Positions 37,838 to 47,490 of a stretch of 64,000 nt of DNA are shown here, one piece after another. The notes beneath the pieces were generated by a model. That model was not told the DNA's origin and made no database searches. It worked only from the letters and a program-made list of their open reading frames with translations. This DNA comes from Levilactobacillus brevis (lineage in GTDB: Bacteria > Bacillota > Bacilli > Lactobacillales > Lactobacillaceae): positions 248,001 through 312,000 of the forward strand of contig CP079699.1 in assembly GCA_021383565.1 (NCBI GenBank). The letters run 5' to 3'. Made by a program: the position numbers and the translations under genes. Position 1 is the stretch's first letter; every line of letters starts with the position of its first letter.

Positions 37838-39010
37838 ATGCGGATAGTTATTGCGTGTGGCAGTTACCTCCTCCAACTGATGGTTTGGGTGGCGGTACTG
37901 CGGTTGTGGGTGACGAGTCGCTCACGGATTAAGCACGAACGGCAAAATTTTGGGAGTGCCGTTTACAGCGATCATTTTGAATTGCGTCATTTCTTAACTC
38001 AGGGGCTGGTGTTGGGGGCCGCCCTATCGGTAGTGAACGTGCTGGTTGGGTTCAGCCTGCCACTGCTGTGGGTTGTGATTTATGAACTCCTGGCGGTGGT
38101 GACTCTGATTGTTCTACCGACCACCGTCTTACCCCTAACGTTAATTGTGGTGAGCACGCTCATCACGATTGGCGCCAGCACCTTGGGGGGACCTTACATA
38201 GCCGAGCTTCCCAGCTTGGCACCGACCGGTCTGAAATGGGGGCTGAACGCTGTGCCGGTCCAGAATTACCTGTGGCTGGCGGCCTTCTTCTTCCTGATTT
38301 TAGGGCACTGGTTGTCACGGTATGGCGGTCGCTTCACGGCCCCTCGAATCTACGCGAAGCAACGGGGCAAGCGCATCGCTGGCTATCCTTGGCGAGAATT
38401 CTTAGTCTTGCCAATGGTCACACTGGTTCCCGGCGACTGGTTTGCCAGTCATTGGGCCTTTTGGCCGTTGCTGACGATTCACGGCCAGACCTTTGCCGTA
38501 CTGGTTGTGCCGTTACTTGTGGGACTACGGTTTACCGTTTTCCGGCAGGTGCCCCGAGTCGTCTATCAAGGCATTGCCAAAAAGTTGGTATGGTTGGCTC
38601 TGGCGGCGCTGGTTTTCTTCGGTTGGACCATCTACCGGCCCCAAGATGTGGCCATTACCCTCGTCTTATTGTTAGTTGGTTACGCCATCATCCTATGGCG
38701 GGCTAAACGTTATGACGCACAGCAACAGTTCTGGTATTCTCAAGTTGATGACGGGGTACGGGTTTTAGCCATCCGGCCACGGACACCGGCAGTAAAGCTT
38801 GATTTGGCTGCTGGCGATATTATCTTGGAATGTAACCACCAACCAATCGACAGTGAAACATCCTTTTACGAAGCGCTCTTAATCAATCCCACGTATTGCC
38901 ACTTGAAGGTGCGCAACATGGCGGGGGAATTGAAGGTGACCGAGACGGCGATTTATGCCGGCGCGCCACATGAAATCGGGATTGTTTTATTTAGAGATCA
39001 GGAGGGATAA
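37838..39010 (+). CDS. Multispanning membrane protein with C-terminal PDZ domain (MinJ-like)
   Basis: 390 residues: about eight hydrophobic helices, then a PDZ domain (from about 300; VRVLAIRPRTPAVKLDLAAG). Layout matches MinJ-type topology proteins that link DivIVA and MinD at division sites, but sequence alone does not prove it. ATG 37838 follows AAAGGTG; the frame is open further upstream without a ribosome site. It ends 3 bp before phoP, so it shares an operon with a two-component system. Confidence 0.7.
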   Translation: MRIVIACGSYLLQLMVWVAVLRLWVTSRSRIKHERQNFGSAVYSDHFELRHFLTQGLVLGAALSVVNVLVGFSLPLLWVVIYELLAVVTLIVLPTTVLPLTLIVVSTLITIGASTLGGPYIAELPSLAPTGLKWGLNAVPVQNYLWLAAFFFLILGHWLSRYGGRFTAPRIYAKQRGKRIAGYPWREFLVLPMVTLVPGDWFASHWAFWPLLTIHGQTFAVLVVPLLVGLRFTVFRQVPRVVYQGIAKKLVWLALAALVFFGWTIYRPQDVAITLVLLLVGYAIILWRAKRYDAQQQFWYSQVDDGVRVLAIRPRTPAVKLDLAAGDIILECNHQPIDSETSFYEALLINPTYCHLKVRNMAGELKVTETAIYAGAPHEIGIVLFRDQEG

Positions 39011-39013
39011 CCC

Positions 39014-39721
39014 ATGAGTAGAGTCCTAGTCGTCGATGACGAACCAGCAATCGTGACCCTCTTGCAGTACAACTTGGAACAGGCAGACTATCAGGTTGTG
39101 ACTGCAATTGACGGGGAGCAAGCGTTGAATTTGGCACTGCATGAGAAGTTTGATGTGATTTTATTGGATTTGATGCTACCAAAGTTAGATGGTGTTGAAG
39201 TGACCAAACGGTTGCGGCAAGAAAAAATCAGCACACCCATCATCATGATTACGGCTAAGACCAGTGAGTTTGATACCGTCTTTGGCCTAGAACTCGGCGC
39301 GGATGATTACATCACCAAGCCATTTAGTCCCCGTGAAGTGATTGCGCGCATGAAGGCTGTGATGCGGCGGTACCACGGGGATGAACCGGAAGAAAAGCCA
39401 GCGACACCAGCGGCTAATCTGCTACACGTCGCGGATTTGACGATTGACCAGGATAAGTTCCAGGTCAAACGCGGCGACCAGACGATCGAGTTAACCCCCA
39501 AGGAATTCGAACTCCTCTTGTTCTTTGCTAAACGGCCGGGTAAGGTGTGGAGCCGTGAACAGTTACTCGAAGGCGTGTGGGGCTTTGACTACAGTGGTCA
39601 GACCAGAATGGTCGATATCCACGTGTCCCATTTGCGCGAAAAGATTGAAATTGATCCCAAGCACCCCAAGCTCCTTAAGACCGTTCGCGGCTTTGGGTAT
39701 ACGTTTGAGGCCCAATCATGA
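39014..39721 (+). CDS. phoP: OmpR-family response regulator (PhoP-like)
   Basis: 235 residues: receiver domain with acidic pocket D8-D9, phospho-acceptor D52 (LLDLMLP), T80-region TAKT and K in TKPF; then an OmpR winged helix ending VDIHVSHLREKIEIDPKHPK. The PhoP name comes from the following phoR and the Pst operon with a PHO box. WalR-type regulators are similar, but the neighbours favour phosphate control. Stop overlaps phoR (ATGA). Confidence 0.88.
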   Translation: MSRVLVVDDEPAIVTLLQYNLEQADYQVVTAIDGEQALNLALHEKFDVILLDLMLPKLDGVEVTKRLRQEKISTPIIMITAKTSEFDTVFGLELGADDYITKPFSPREVIARMKAVMRRYHGDEPEEKPATPAANLLHVADLTIDQDKFQVKRGDQTIELTPKEFELLLFFAKRPGKVWSREQLLEGVWGFDYSGQTRMVDIHVSHLREKIEIDPKHPKLLKTVRGFGYTFEAQS

Positions 39722-41067
39722 AACGCCTACTCGTGGTGTGGCTAACGGTGGGCGTAGCCAATACGCTATTGGTCTGGTTGGTACGGCCGTCACAGCTCGG
39801 GATTGCGGTCTTCATCAGCTGGTCGGTGGCCCTCATCGAGACGGCGGGGGTGAGTGTGCTCTTACGATGGGGCGACCAACGGATTGGTATTCTCACCAAG
39901 AAGGTCGAAGGGATTCGTCACGCCAAGACACCAGCCCACGTGCTCTTGTCGCCGCATGATCCCTTCTACCAGTTGGCCCTCCAGATTAATTATTTGCAGA
40001 CGCACCAACGGAAAGTCCAGCGTCAAATGGCCGGACAGAATCAGGAATTTGCGACGCTACTGGATTATCTTCCCATTGGGGTCATGGTGATCGACCGGTA
40101 TCGAAAAGTTGAACTGGCCAATCCGGCGATGGAGCAGTTCTTACAGCAACAGATTTCACCGCGACGGCATCCATTTACGCAGGACGTCCGGCAGTTCGAG
40201 CTGGCCAGCCTCATCAACACGGCGTTAAGCGAATCAACCACCCAGCATCGGGTCCTAAAGTTACCAGGGACACCGCATGAACGGACGGTCGATGCTCAGG
40301 CCATTTATACGGAAACGTCTCAGGATTATTTCCAAGTCTTGGTCTTGCTGTATGACGTAACGGAGGTCTACGCGGTTGAGCAGATGCAGGTGGACTTCGT
40401 GTCCAATGCTTCGCATGAACTGAAGACACCGGTGACGGCCATCTCGGGTTTTGCCAAGACGCTCTTGGCCGGCGCTAAGGATGATCCCGAGAAGCTGACG
40501 GAATTCTTGAAAATCATCGACGAGCAGAGTGAACGGCTCGTGGAGCTCATCAACGATGTGTTGACGATTTCTCATCTGAAATCTGGTAACGCGGTCGAAT
40601 TGGCGGAAGTGCCGGTGGGCCAACAGATTGGGATGCAGGTCTCCCTGTTGCAACCATTGGCGGCGGTCAATCAGGTTACCTTGATTAATGAGGTACCGAC
40701 CGATCTAGTCGCGGCCACGGACCAGCACAAATTTGATCAAATCTTGAAGAACGTCTTGGGTAACGCCATCAAATACAATCGGCCCAACGGCACAGTCACG
40801 TTGACAGCGGCGGTGACTGGTAAGACGTGGTCACTACGGATTGCGGATACCGGCGTGGGCATTTCTGCGCAGGATCAACTGCGCGTCTTCGAACGCTTCT
40901 ATCGAGCGGAAGTCTCTCATTCCAATCAACGGGTGAGCGGTAGTGGCTTGGGCCTCGCCATTGTTCGCGAGTTGGTCGAGTCACTCAACGGTAAGATTGA
41001 TTTGCAAAGCAAGCTGGACGAAGGGACCACGGTCACTCTGACTTTCCCGGTGAATGCGCCGAGTTAG
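39718..41067 (+). CDS. phoR: Sensor histidine kinase (PhoR-like)
   Basis: 449 residues: two N-terminal membrane helices (about 4-22 and 28-50) with almost no extracellular loop, a PAS-like domain (about 108-215), dimerisation helix with H233 in SHELKTP, and ATP-binding N (NVLGNAIKYN), G1 (DTGVGIS) and G2 (GSGLGLAI) boxes. The short sensor loop suggests it does not bind phosphate itself but reads the state of Pst/PhoU, as known for PhoR. Partner: the upstream regulator. Confidence 0.88.
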   Translation: MKRLLVVWLTVGVANTLLVWLVRPSQLGIAVFISWSVALIETAGVSVLLRWGDQRIGILTKKVEGIRHAKTPAHVLLSPHDPFYQLALQINYLQTHQRKVQRQMAGQNQEFATLLDYLPIGVMVIDRYRKVELANPAMEQFLQQQISPRRHPFTQDVRQFELASLINTALSESTTQHRVLKLPGTPHERTVDAQAIYTETSQDYFQVLVLLYDVTEVYAVEQMQVDFVSNASHELKTPVTAISGFAKTLLAGAKDDPEKLTEFLKIIDEQSERLVELINDVLTISHLKSGNAVELAEVPVGQQIGMQVSLLQPLAAVNQVTLINEVPTDLVAATDQHKFDQILKNVLGNAIKYNRPNGTVTLTAAVTGKTWSLRIADTGVGISAQDQLRVFERFYRAEVSHSNQRVSGSGLGLAIVRELVESLNGKIDLQSKLDEGTTVTLTFPVNAPS

Positions 41068-41154
41068 GGTCGGCAGTGTCCGCCCTCCACAGCAGTTGGT
41101 TCGGTCCGTAGCGCAGTTGGCTCAAATTTTTTCATTAATTGAATCGTGCAAGAC

Positions 41155-41195
41155 TGGCGGAATTTGCCCTTAATTGAGGCGGGTTCCGCCATTTT
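41155..41195 (+). terminator. Terminator after phoR
   Basis: TGGCGGAA pairs with TTCCGCCA around a 21-base loop, then ATTTTG. Confidence 0.7.
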
Positions 41196-41311
41196 GATGT
41201 CGTCATTTAAAATTTGAAACGGTGATCGTGGTTAAACGGATGGCACTGGTCACGTTTGGTCGTATGCGTTGCGATTTGATGGGGATATCAAGGACAGTCA
41301 CCGTCCTAACT

Positions 41312-41349
41312 GCCCCCCACAGCAGACGGAACCTCTGGCGGGCGCAGGC
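41312..41349 (-). repeat. Truncated type 2 structured element, copy D
   Basis: Minus strand shows only the type 2 head region (GCCTGCGCCCGCCAG, then CTGCTGTGGGG). Core and tail are missing. The rest of the 465-base gap before pstS holds a terminator and the PHO box. Confidence 0.6.
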
Positions 41350-41427
41350 AAAGCCCCATATCCATCGTGCCACGATTAACCTGTAGACCGAGTGATTTCG
41401 GGAAAAAGTTATCAATACCGGGCAACA

Positions 41428-41466
41428 TTTACATAACCTTTACAATACGCCTACACGACATTTACA
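41428..41466 (+). promoter_or_regulatory. PHO box: four hexamers spaced 11 bp
   Basis: TTTACA at 41428, 41439 and 41461, and CCTACA at 41450, each starting exactly 11 bases apart. This is the direct-repeat pattern bound by phosphorylated PhoP. A -10 TATACT follows at 41476-41481; the -35 position is filled by the repeats, so activation by PhoP is implied. Confidence 0.85.
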
Positions 41467-41532
41467 TTGGTTCGGTATACTTATTTTTGAAAAGGTCGCG
41501 CAGTAGCGTGCGGCCGATAGGAGGTTAGCGGT

Positions 41533-42417
41533 ATGTCGAAGAAACGCTGGTGGCAAGGATTGGGTCTACTACTTGTGGTGGGCCTGGGTCTCTTTGCCTA
41601 TCAAACGCGTGAAGTCAGTCACGCGGGCGAATCCATTACGGCAGTTGGGTCAACGGCCTTGCAACCCTTGGTGGAAGCGGCTGGTGAACAATATACGGGC
41701 GAACATCTGGGAACGTTCATTAACGTTCAGGGTGGCGGGACCGGGACGGGGCTGAGCCAGATTCAGGAAGGCGCCGTTCAAATAGGTAATTCAGATCTCT
41801 TTGCCGGTGAGCAGAAGGGGATCAAAGCCCAGCAACTGGTGGACCATCGCGTCGCCGTGGTGGGCATTACACCGATTGTGAATAAAAAGGCGGGGGTCGA
41901 CCACCTGACGACCGCACAACTCATTCAAGTCTTTACGGGTAAGGTGACGAACTGGCGCGAAGTGGGCGGCCGCAATGTCCCAATCGTATTGGTGAACCGG
42001 GCACAAGGGAGTGGGACGCGGGCCACATTTGAGCAATTTGGCTTAGCCGGTCACCAGTCCAAGACTGCTCAGGAGCAGGATTCTTCGGGGATGGTGCGCC
42101 AGATTGTGGCGACGACCCCCGGTGCGATTAGCTACGTGGCTTTTTCCTACGTGGATAAGACCGTGCAGGCCCTTACGTTAAATCACGTGGCGCCCACGGA
42201 AGCCAACGTGGTGACGAATCAGTGGAAGATCTGGTCGTACGAACATTTATATACGAAAGGCCAACCAACTGGCTTAACCAAGAACTTCATCCATTATGTG
42301 CAATCACCAGCAGTGCAGAAGACGCTGGTCCGACAACTCGGCTATCTGTCACCTGATCAGATGCAGGTTAACCGGGACGTCAACGGTCAAATTACGAAAT
42401 TGGAGGGCGCAAAGTGA
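41533..42417 (+). CDS. pstS: Phosphate-binding protein PstS
   Basis: Captures phosphate outside the cell for the Pst ABC transporter. 294 residues: N-terminal hydrophobic anchor (about 7-25), then the periplasmic-binding fold with VGSTALQPLVEAAG and VNRAQGSGTRATFEQF (phosphate contacts). There is no lipobox cysteine near the start, so it is probably held by an uncleaved signal anchor or released by signal peptidase I. First gene of the Pst operon, under the PHO box. Confidence 0.93.
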   Translation: MSKKRWWQGLGLLLVVGLGLFAYQTREVSHAGESITAVGSTALQPLVEAAGEQYTGEHLGTFINVQGGGTGTGLSQIQEGAVQIGNSDLFAGEQKGIKAQQLVDHRVAVVGITPIVNKKAGVDHLTTAQLIQVFTGKVTNWREVGGRNVPIVLVNRAQGSGTRATFEQFGLAGHQSKTAQEQDSSGMVRQIVATTPGAISYVAFSYVDKTVQALTLNHVAPTEANVVTNQWKIWSYEHLYTKGQPTGLTKNFIHYVQSPAVQKTLVRQLGYLSPDQMQVNRDVNGQITKLEGAK

Positions 42418-43346
42418 TGAAAACCACAGAACAACTGGAACAACAGCTGAAGCGTCATTCCAAGGCCGCCAAGCTAGAAATTTGGGGCAAGGTGGTTAGC
42501 TTCTCCGCGCTCCTGCTGATTGTGGCCGTCGTGGTGGCTATCATTGGGTTCGTGGCCTCCAAGGGACTCGCGACATTCTTTAGCAACCACGTGAGTCTCT
42601 GGGATTTCTTGTCCGGCAAGAGTTGGAATCCAGGCGTTACGGATGCCCACGGTAAGCCGGAAGTCGGCGCCCTGCCGATGATCGTTGGCTCGTTTCTGAT
42701 TACGATCCTGTCGGCCATCGTGGCGACGCCGTTTGCGATTGGGACGGCAGTCTTCATGAATGAGATTTCGCCTAATAAGGGGGCGAAGATTCTCCAACCG
42801 GTGACGGAACTGCTGGTGGGGATTCCCTCCGTGGTTTACGGCTTCATTGGGCTATCCGTGGTCGTTCCCGTGACCCGGACCATCTTTGGCGGCAGTGGTT
42901 TCGGGATTCTCTCCGGAACCTGCGTACTCTTCGTCATGATTCTTCCTACGGTGACGTCGATGAGCGTGGATGCCTTGCGGTCGGTGCCCCGGTACTACCG
43001 GGAAGCCTCACTGGCCCTCGGCGCCACGCAATGGCAGACCATCTACAAAGTGGTCTTGCGCGCCGCTACGCCGGGCATGATGACGGCGGTGGTCTTCGGG
43101 ATGGCGCGGGCCTTCGGTGAAGCGTTGGCCGTGCAAATGGTGATTGGGAACGCCGCGTTGATGCCAGGAAGTCTGGTTGATCCGGCCTCCACTCTGACCT
43201 CCGTGTTGACGACGGGGATCGGGAACACCGTCATGGGGTCGCTACAAAACAATGCGTTGTGGTCCTTAGCCTTAGTCCTGCTCCTCATGTCCTTAGTCTT
43301 TAACCTGATCATTCGTTTGATTGGTCGAAAGGGGCGTCTCCAATAG
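42417..43346 (+). CDS. pstC: Phosphate ABC transporter permease PstC
   Basis: Membrane subunit, 309 residues, about six helices. Typical permease segment EASLALGATQWQTIYKVVLR (EAA loop contacting PstB). N-terminal 30 residues are cytoplasmic and charged. Start taken at ATG 42417, overlapping the pstS stop; GTG 42414 is equally placed after GGAGG. Confidence 0.93.
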   Translation: MKTTEQLEQQLKRHSKAAKLEIWGKVVSFSALLLIVAVVVAIIGFVASKGLATFFSNHVSLWDFLSGKSWNPGVTDAHGKPEVGALPMIVGSFLITILSAIVATPFAIGTAVFMNEISPNKGAKILQPVTELLVGIPSVVYGFIGLSVVVPVTRTIFGGSGFGILSGTCVLFVMILPTVTSMSVDALRSVPRYYREASLALGATQWQTIYKVVLRAATPGMMTAVVFGMARAFGEALAVQMVIGNAALMPGSLVDPASTLTSVLTTGIGNTVMGSLQNNALWSLALVLLLMSLVFNLIIRLIGRKGRLQ

Positions 43347-43348
43347 TG

Positions 43349-44233
43349 ATGAATCCAAAAACACAAAATAAAGTAGCGATTGGAACGTTGTACGGCGTTG
43401 CTGGGTTGGTTGTCTTGATTTTAATGGCGCTTCTCGGCTATATTCTGGTCAGCGGCCTCCCCCAACTGAGTTGGCACTTCTTGACGGCACCAGCCAAGGC
43501 CTTCTTAAAGGGTGGTGGGGTCGGTATCCAACTGTACAATTCGTTTTATCTTTTGATTCTAGCAATGCTGATTTCGTTTCCGATTGCGTTGGGCGCCGCC
43601 ATTTACCTTTACGAATACGCGAAGGATAACTGGGTGACCACTACGATCCGGACGGCGATTGAAATCCTGAGTTCGTTACCTTCCGTGGTGGTGGGATTGT
43701 TCGGCTTCCTGTTCTTCGTGGTTAAGCTGAACCTGGGCTTCTCGATTCTCTCTGGGGCCTTTGCCCTGACGTTCTTCAATCTCCCGTTATTGACGCGGAG
43801 CATTGAAGATTCGCTGCGAACGATTGACACCACGCAACGCGAGGGGGGCTTGGCACTGGGGTTATCGCGTTGGGAAACGGTCACACGGGTCATCTTACCG
43901 GCCGCAGTTCCCAGCATCCTGACCGGGGTGATCTTGAGTGCCGGGCGGGTCTTCGGTGAAGCCGCCGCCTTAATCTACACGGCGGGACAAAGCGCACCGG
44001 CGTTGGACTTTACCGACTGGAATCCCTTCAATATTTCCAGCCCACTGAATCCGATGCGGCCCGCCGAAACGTTGGCGGTGCACATCTGGAAGATTAATTC
44101 GGAAGGGATTATGCCGGATGCCAAGGCCATCTCGTCGGGGTCCTCAGCCGTCTTGGTGCTCGCCATTCTGTTGTTTAACTTTGCCGCGCGTTACTTAGGT
44201 AAGCGGCTGTACAAGCGGTTAACGTCCGCGTAA
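43349..44233 (+). CDS. pstA: Phosphate ABC transporter permease PstA
   Basis: Membrane subunit, 294 residues, six helices. EAA loop [20 protein letters not shown] and the family [20 protein letters not shown]. Coupled to pstC: GTG at 43346 overlaps the pstC stop, and the ATG follows directly. Forms the channel with PstC. Confidence 0.93.
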   Translation: MNPKTQNKVAIGTLYGVAGLVVLILMALLGYILVSGLPQLSWHFLTAPAKAFLKGGGVGIQLYNSFYLLILAMLISFPIALGAAIYLYEYAKDNWVTTTIRTAIEILSSLPSVVVGLFGFLFFVVKLNLGFSILSGAFALTFFNLPLLTRSIEDSLRTIDTTQREGGLALGLSRWETVTRVILPAAVPSILTGVILSAGRVFGEAAALIYTAGQSAPALDFTDWNPFNISSPLNPMRPAETLAVHIWKINSEGIMPDAKAISSGSSAVLVLAILLFNFAARYLGKRLYKRLTSA

Positions 44234-44246
44234 AGGAGGGTCGCCC

Positions 44247-45071
44247 ATGTTTTTAAGTAATGATGTTACCCAGAACACGGAGATGCTGGACCGGCACGTG
44301 GTTCAACCAACCGATCCGCAGCATCCGACAATTCTATCCACCGAGGACTTGCACGTCTATTATGGTAAGAAGGAAGCCATTTCCGAGGGTGATCTGCGGT
44401 TCGCCAGCAACCAGATCACCGCGTTAATCGGGCCGTCTGGTTCCGGTAAATCGACCTTTCTGCGTTCTTTGAACCGGATGAACGACCGGATCGCCACGGT
44501 GACTGGTAAGATCATGTATCGCGGCGTGGATATCAATCAACCCGACATCGACGTCTACGAGATGCGGCGCCGGGTGGGGATGGTCTTTCAGCGACCGAAT
44601 CCATTTGCCAAATCCATCTACGACAACATCGCCTTCGCACTGCGACTACGGGGCGTGACCGATAAGCACGCGTTAGATGAAATCGTAGAAACTTCCCTCA
44701 AGCAGGCCGCCCTCTGGAATCAGGTTAAAGATGATCTGAACAAGAGTGCGCTAGCGCTGTCGGGGGGGCAGGCACAACGCCTGTGTATTGCCAGAGCCAT
44801 CGCGGTCAAGCCGGATATCCTGTTGTTGGATGAGCCGGCCAGTGCGTTGGATCCGGTGTCGACCAGTCAGTTAGAAGACACTTTGTTGGAGCTTAAGCAG
44901 CACTACAGCATTATTATCGTGACCCACAACATGCAACAAGCCGGGCGGATTAGCGAGTATACGGCATTTTTTAACCAGGGGCGCGTATTGGAATACGATA
45001 CGACGAGCCATATCTTCACCAATCCGCAGGTGCAGGTCACGAGTGATTACGTTTCGGGGAACTTCGGTTAA
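44247..45071 (+). CDS. pstB: Phosphate ABC transporter ATPase PstB (first copy)
   Basis: ATPase driving phosphate uptake. 274 residues: Walker [10 protein letters not shown], signature [14 protein letters not shown] (usual QQQR replaced by QAQR), Walker [13 protein letters not shown]. It carries about 25 extra N-terminal residues compared with the second copy. Two pstB genes in tandem are common in lactobacilli and streptococci. Confidence 0.94.
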   Translation: MFLSNDVTQNTEMLDRHVVQPTDPQHPTILSTEDLHVYYGKKEAISEGDLRFASNQITALIGPSGSGKSTFLRSLNRMNDRIATVTGKIMYRGVDINQPDIDVYEMRRRVGMVFQRPNPFAKSIYDNIAFALRLRGVTDKHALDEIVETSLKQAALWNQVKDDLNKSALALSGGQAQRLCIARAIAVKPDILLLDEPASALDPVSTSQLEDTLLELKQHYSIIIVTHNMQQAGRISEYTAFFNQGRVLEYDTTSHIFTNPQVQVTSDYVSGNFG

Positions 45072-45088
45072 CGAGGAGGAGAATAAGA

Positions 45089-45847
45089 ATGAGTAAGGAA
45101 ATTTTAACCACGCAGGATCTTCATTTATATTACGGAGACAAGGAGGCCTTGAAGGGGATTAACCTCAACTTTGAGTCCAAGGGGATTACGGCCTTGATCG
45201 GCCCATCCGGGTGTGGGAAGTCCACGTATTTGCGGACCTTGAACCGGATGAATGACTTGATTCCCAACGTCACGATTACGGGAACCATTAAGTTTAAAGG
45301 TCAAGACCTGTACGCGCCGAGTGCCGATACCGTACAGATTCGAAAGGAAATTGGGATGGTGTTCCAGCAACCCAATCCGTTCCCATTTTCCATCTACGAT
45401 AACGTGATCTACGGTTTGCGTATCGCCGGGGAAAAGGATAAGGAAAAGCTGGACGCCGTGGTTGAGAAGTCCTTACGCCAAGCGGCCGTTTGGGACGAAG
45501 TGAAGGATCATTTACATGAAAGTGCCTTGGCCTTATCTGGTGGGCAACAGCAACGGGTCTGCATCGCGCGGGTCCTCGCCGTTTCGCCAGAAATTATCCT
45601 GTTGGATGAACCGACGAGTGCCTTGGATCCCGTTTCCAGCAGTCAAATTGAAACAACCCTCTTGAATTTACGTCACGATTATACGATTATTACAGTAACC
45701 CACAATCTCCAACAGGCGTCACGAATCGCGGATCGGACCGCGTTCTTCATGAACGGTGAGTTGGTGGAAGTGGACCAAACTAAGAATATTTTCATGAATC
45801 CCGCTGAAAAGCAGACGGAAGATTATATTAGCGGTCGATTCGGTTAA
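45089..45847 (+). CDS. pstB: Phosphate ABC transporter ATPase PstB (second copy)
   Basis: 252 residues: Walker [10 protein letters not shown], signature [14 protein letters not shown], Walker [13 protein letters not shown]. It has the consensus signature and standard length, so is probably the canonical ATPase; the pair may act as a heterodimer or under different conditions. 17 bp after the first copy, GAGGAG ribosome site. Confidence 0.94.
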   Translation: MSKEILTTQDLHLYYGDKEALKGINLNFESKGITALIGPSGCGKSTYLRTLNRMNDLIPNVTITGTIKFKGQDLYAPSADTVQIRKEIGMVFQQPNPFPFSIYDNVIYGLRIAGEKDKEKLDAVVEKSLRQAAVWDEVKDHLHESALALSGGQQQRVCIARVLAVSPEIILLDEPTSALDPVSSSQIETTLLNLRHDYTIITVTHNLQQASRIADRTAFFMNGELVEVDQTKNIFMNPAEKQTEDYISGRFG

Positions 45848-45858
45848 GGAGGCAAGTT

Positions 45859-46536
45859 ATGCGTAGATTGTTTGATGACGAGTTGGCGGAACTGGACGCA
45901 GACTTTACGGAAATGGGCATGTTGGTCAGCGAGGTTGTGCAGCAGGCGGTGGATGCCTTTATGGATCGCGATGCCGTGGCAGCCCAGAAGCTGATCGACC
46001 ACGACCACGAGATCAACCAACGTGAAATCTCTCTGGAGCAGAAAACCTTTGAGATGATCGCCTTGTATCAACCCGTAACGACGGACCTGCGTGAAATTGT
46101 GACGATCTTAAAGGCCGTTTCCGAGTTGGAGCGAGCCGCGGATCATGCCCGTAACGTGGCGCATTCCGCCATTAAGTTCGGCAGCAAGCAGAAGATTGCG
46201 GTACTTGAGCAGTTGATTGGTGAGATGGGGCAGATTACCACGCGAATGATTCGCGAAGTGTTGGCGGCCTACGTGAACAAGGACGACCATGCCGCCCGTG
46301 AATTGGCGGAGGTTGACCGCAAGCTTGATCAACTGAATCATCAGATTCGTGCCGACAGTTATCAGCAGATGCGACTGGACCCGGCGTTTGAGACCGGGGC
46401 GTCAATCTACCTAAACGTTGCGCAAGACCTCAGCCGAATTGGGGATTACGTGACTAACGTGTGCGAATGGATTGTTTACCTGAAGTCCGGACAGATTGTG
46501 GAATTGAACCCGGCCAATTCGGATAGTCCCAACTAA
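45859..46536 (+). CDS. phoU: Phosphate-specific transport system regulator PhoU
   Basis: Links the Pst transporter to PhoR, keeping the kinase inactive when phosphate is plentiful. 225 residues forming two three-helix bundles, each with the metal-binding E/D pattern (ELERAADHARN and DLSRIGDYVTN). Last gene of the Pst operon. Confidence 0.94.
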   Translation: MRRLFDDELAELDADFTEMGMLVSEVVQQAVDAFMDRDAVAAQKLIDHDHEINQREISLEQKTFEMIALYQPVTTDLREIVTILKAVSELERAADHARNVAHSAIKFGSKQKIAVLEQLIGEMGQITTRMIREVLAAYVNKDDHAARELAEVDRKLDQLNHQIRADSYQQMRLDPAFETGASIYLNVAQDLSRIGDYVTNVCEWIVYLKSGQIVELNPANSDSPN

Positions 46537-46613
46537 AATTCCCGCGTTAGGGGCGACACGTGTTTCGTTGAAAAGCTTAACCTATCTTGAAGATTTACCG
46601 GAACGGTCACTGG

Positions 46614-46640
46614 AAACTTGCTTTCAGTGGCCGCTTTCGT
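46614..46640 (+). terminator. Terminator after phoU
   Basis: CGG-CACTG pairs with CAGTG-CCG, then CTTTCGTT. Confidence 0.6.
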
Positions 46641-46690
46641 TATTCTTGCCATAAAAGGAATTTAGGTTTAAAGAAAAGGAGTGTCCGCCG

Positions 46691-47029
46691 ATGGCAGCAA
46701 AAAAGCGCTTTGTTCGTTCTCGTACCAACCGGTTAGTGGGTGGTGTCCTGGGCGGAATCGCTGACTATTTTAATTGGAATGCTAATCTATTACGGGTGAT
46801 TTACGTGCTGATCACGGTCGCCATGCCGTTTGCTCATGGGATTTTGGGCTTGGCCGTTTACGTGATTCTTTACACGTTCATGCCCCTCGAGGAACGCGCA
46901 GAGGGCAGTGGCCCCAATCTGCGGGATTTATTCCGTGGCGCCAGTCCGACCCCCAAGGATAGTGGACGCAAGGTCATTCATGATGTGACGGAACAGGACG
47001 TCAAGGATTCGCACAAGGACGGTGATTAG
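46691..47029 (+). CDS. PspC domain membrane protein
   Basis: 112 residues: PspC domain (RTNRLVGGVLGGIADYFNWN) with one to two helices (about 35-62), then a charged cytoplasmic tail. The family is linked to envelope stress responses; a PspC protein upstream of a holin-like membrane gene and hprK is common in lactobacilli. GGAGTG precedes the ATG. Overlaps the next frame slightly. Confidence 0.85.
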   Translation: MAAKKRFVRSRTNRLVGGVLGGIADYFNWNANLLRVIYVLITVAMPFAHGILGLAVYVILYTFMPLEERAEGSGPNLRDLFRGASPTPKDSGRKVIHDVTEQDVKDSHKDGD

Positions 47030-47030
47030 T

Positions 47031-47402
47031 ATGCGCTTTTGGACCAGAATTCTAGTCAATGCCGTGATTTTCTTGGCATTGGCTGGTTTTTTTCAAAGCT
47101 CGATGGCCGGCAGTCTGCAGAACGCCTTCTACGTATCGGGTGTGGGCATCGCGTTACTGGCAAGCTTCGTTCTCGCCCTGCTAAATGCGGTCGTCAAGCC
47201 GATTCTATTCGTGTTATCGCTACCGATTACCGTGCTGACGCTGGGGCTCTTTAGCGTCGTGATCAACGCGATCATGTTGGAATTAACCGCGTGGTTCGTG
47301 GGGAGCAACTTCGCCTTCGCTTCGTTTTGGATTACCATGATGGTGGCGGTAATCATGTCCATCTTCAATGCCATCATCAGTGATCATTTCGCCCGGAATT
47401 AA
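47031..47402 (+). CDS. Phage-holin-like family 4 membrane protein (DUF360)
   Basis: 123 residues with four membrane helices, typical of PF04020. No phage genes are nearby, so the name only reflects the family. The ATG at 47031 directly follows the pspC stop; a GTG at 47022 is also open. Function unknown, possibly an envelope-stress partner of PspC. Confidence 0.8.
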   Translation: MRFWTRILVNAVIFLALAGFFQSSMAGSLQNAFYVSGVGIALLASFVLALLNAVVKPILFVLSLPITVLTLGLFSVVINAIMLELTAWFVGSNFAFASFWITMMVAVIMSIFNAIISDHFARN

Positions 47403-47490
47403 GTTACCCGATACGAATGAATTTGGTAGGAGTAACCCCGGTAAAGTGCTAAAATTAAAGTAGTTCACTATGCAATAAGGAGGAACTCCT

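Noticed and set aside
38236-38706. 156-codon frame inside the PDZ membrane gene
   Set aside because: Overlaps a long gene with coherent membrane helices and PDZ domain; no ribosome site.
47031-47402. Prophage holin
   Set aside because: No lysin, tail or integrase genes nearby; the family name is shared by chromosomal membrane proteins.
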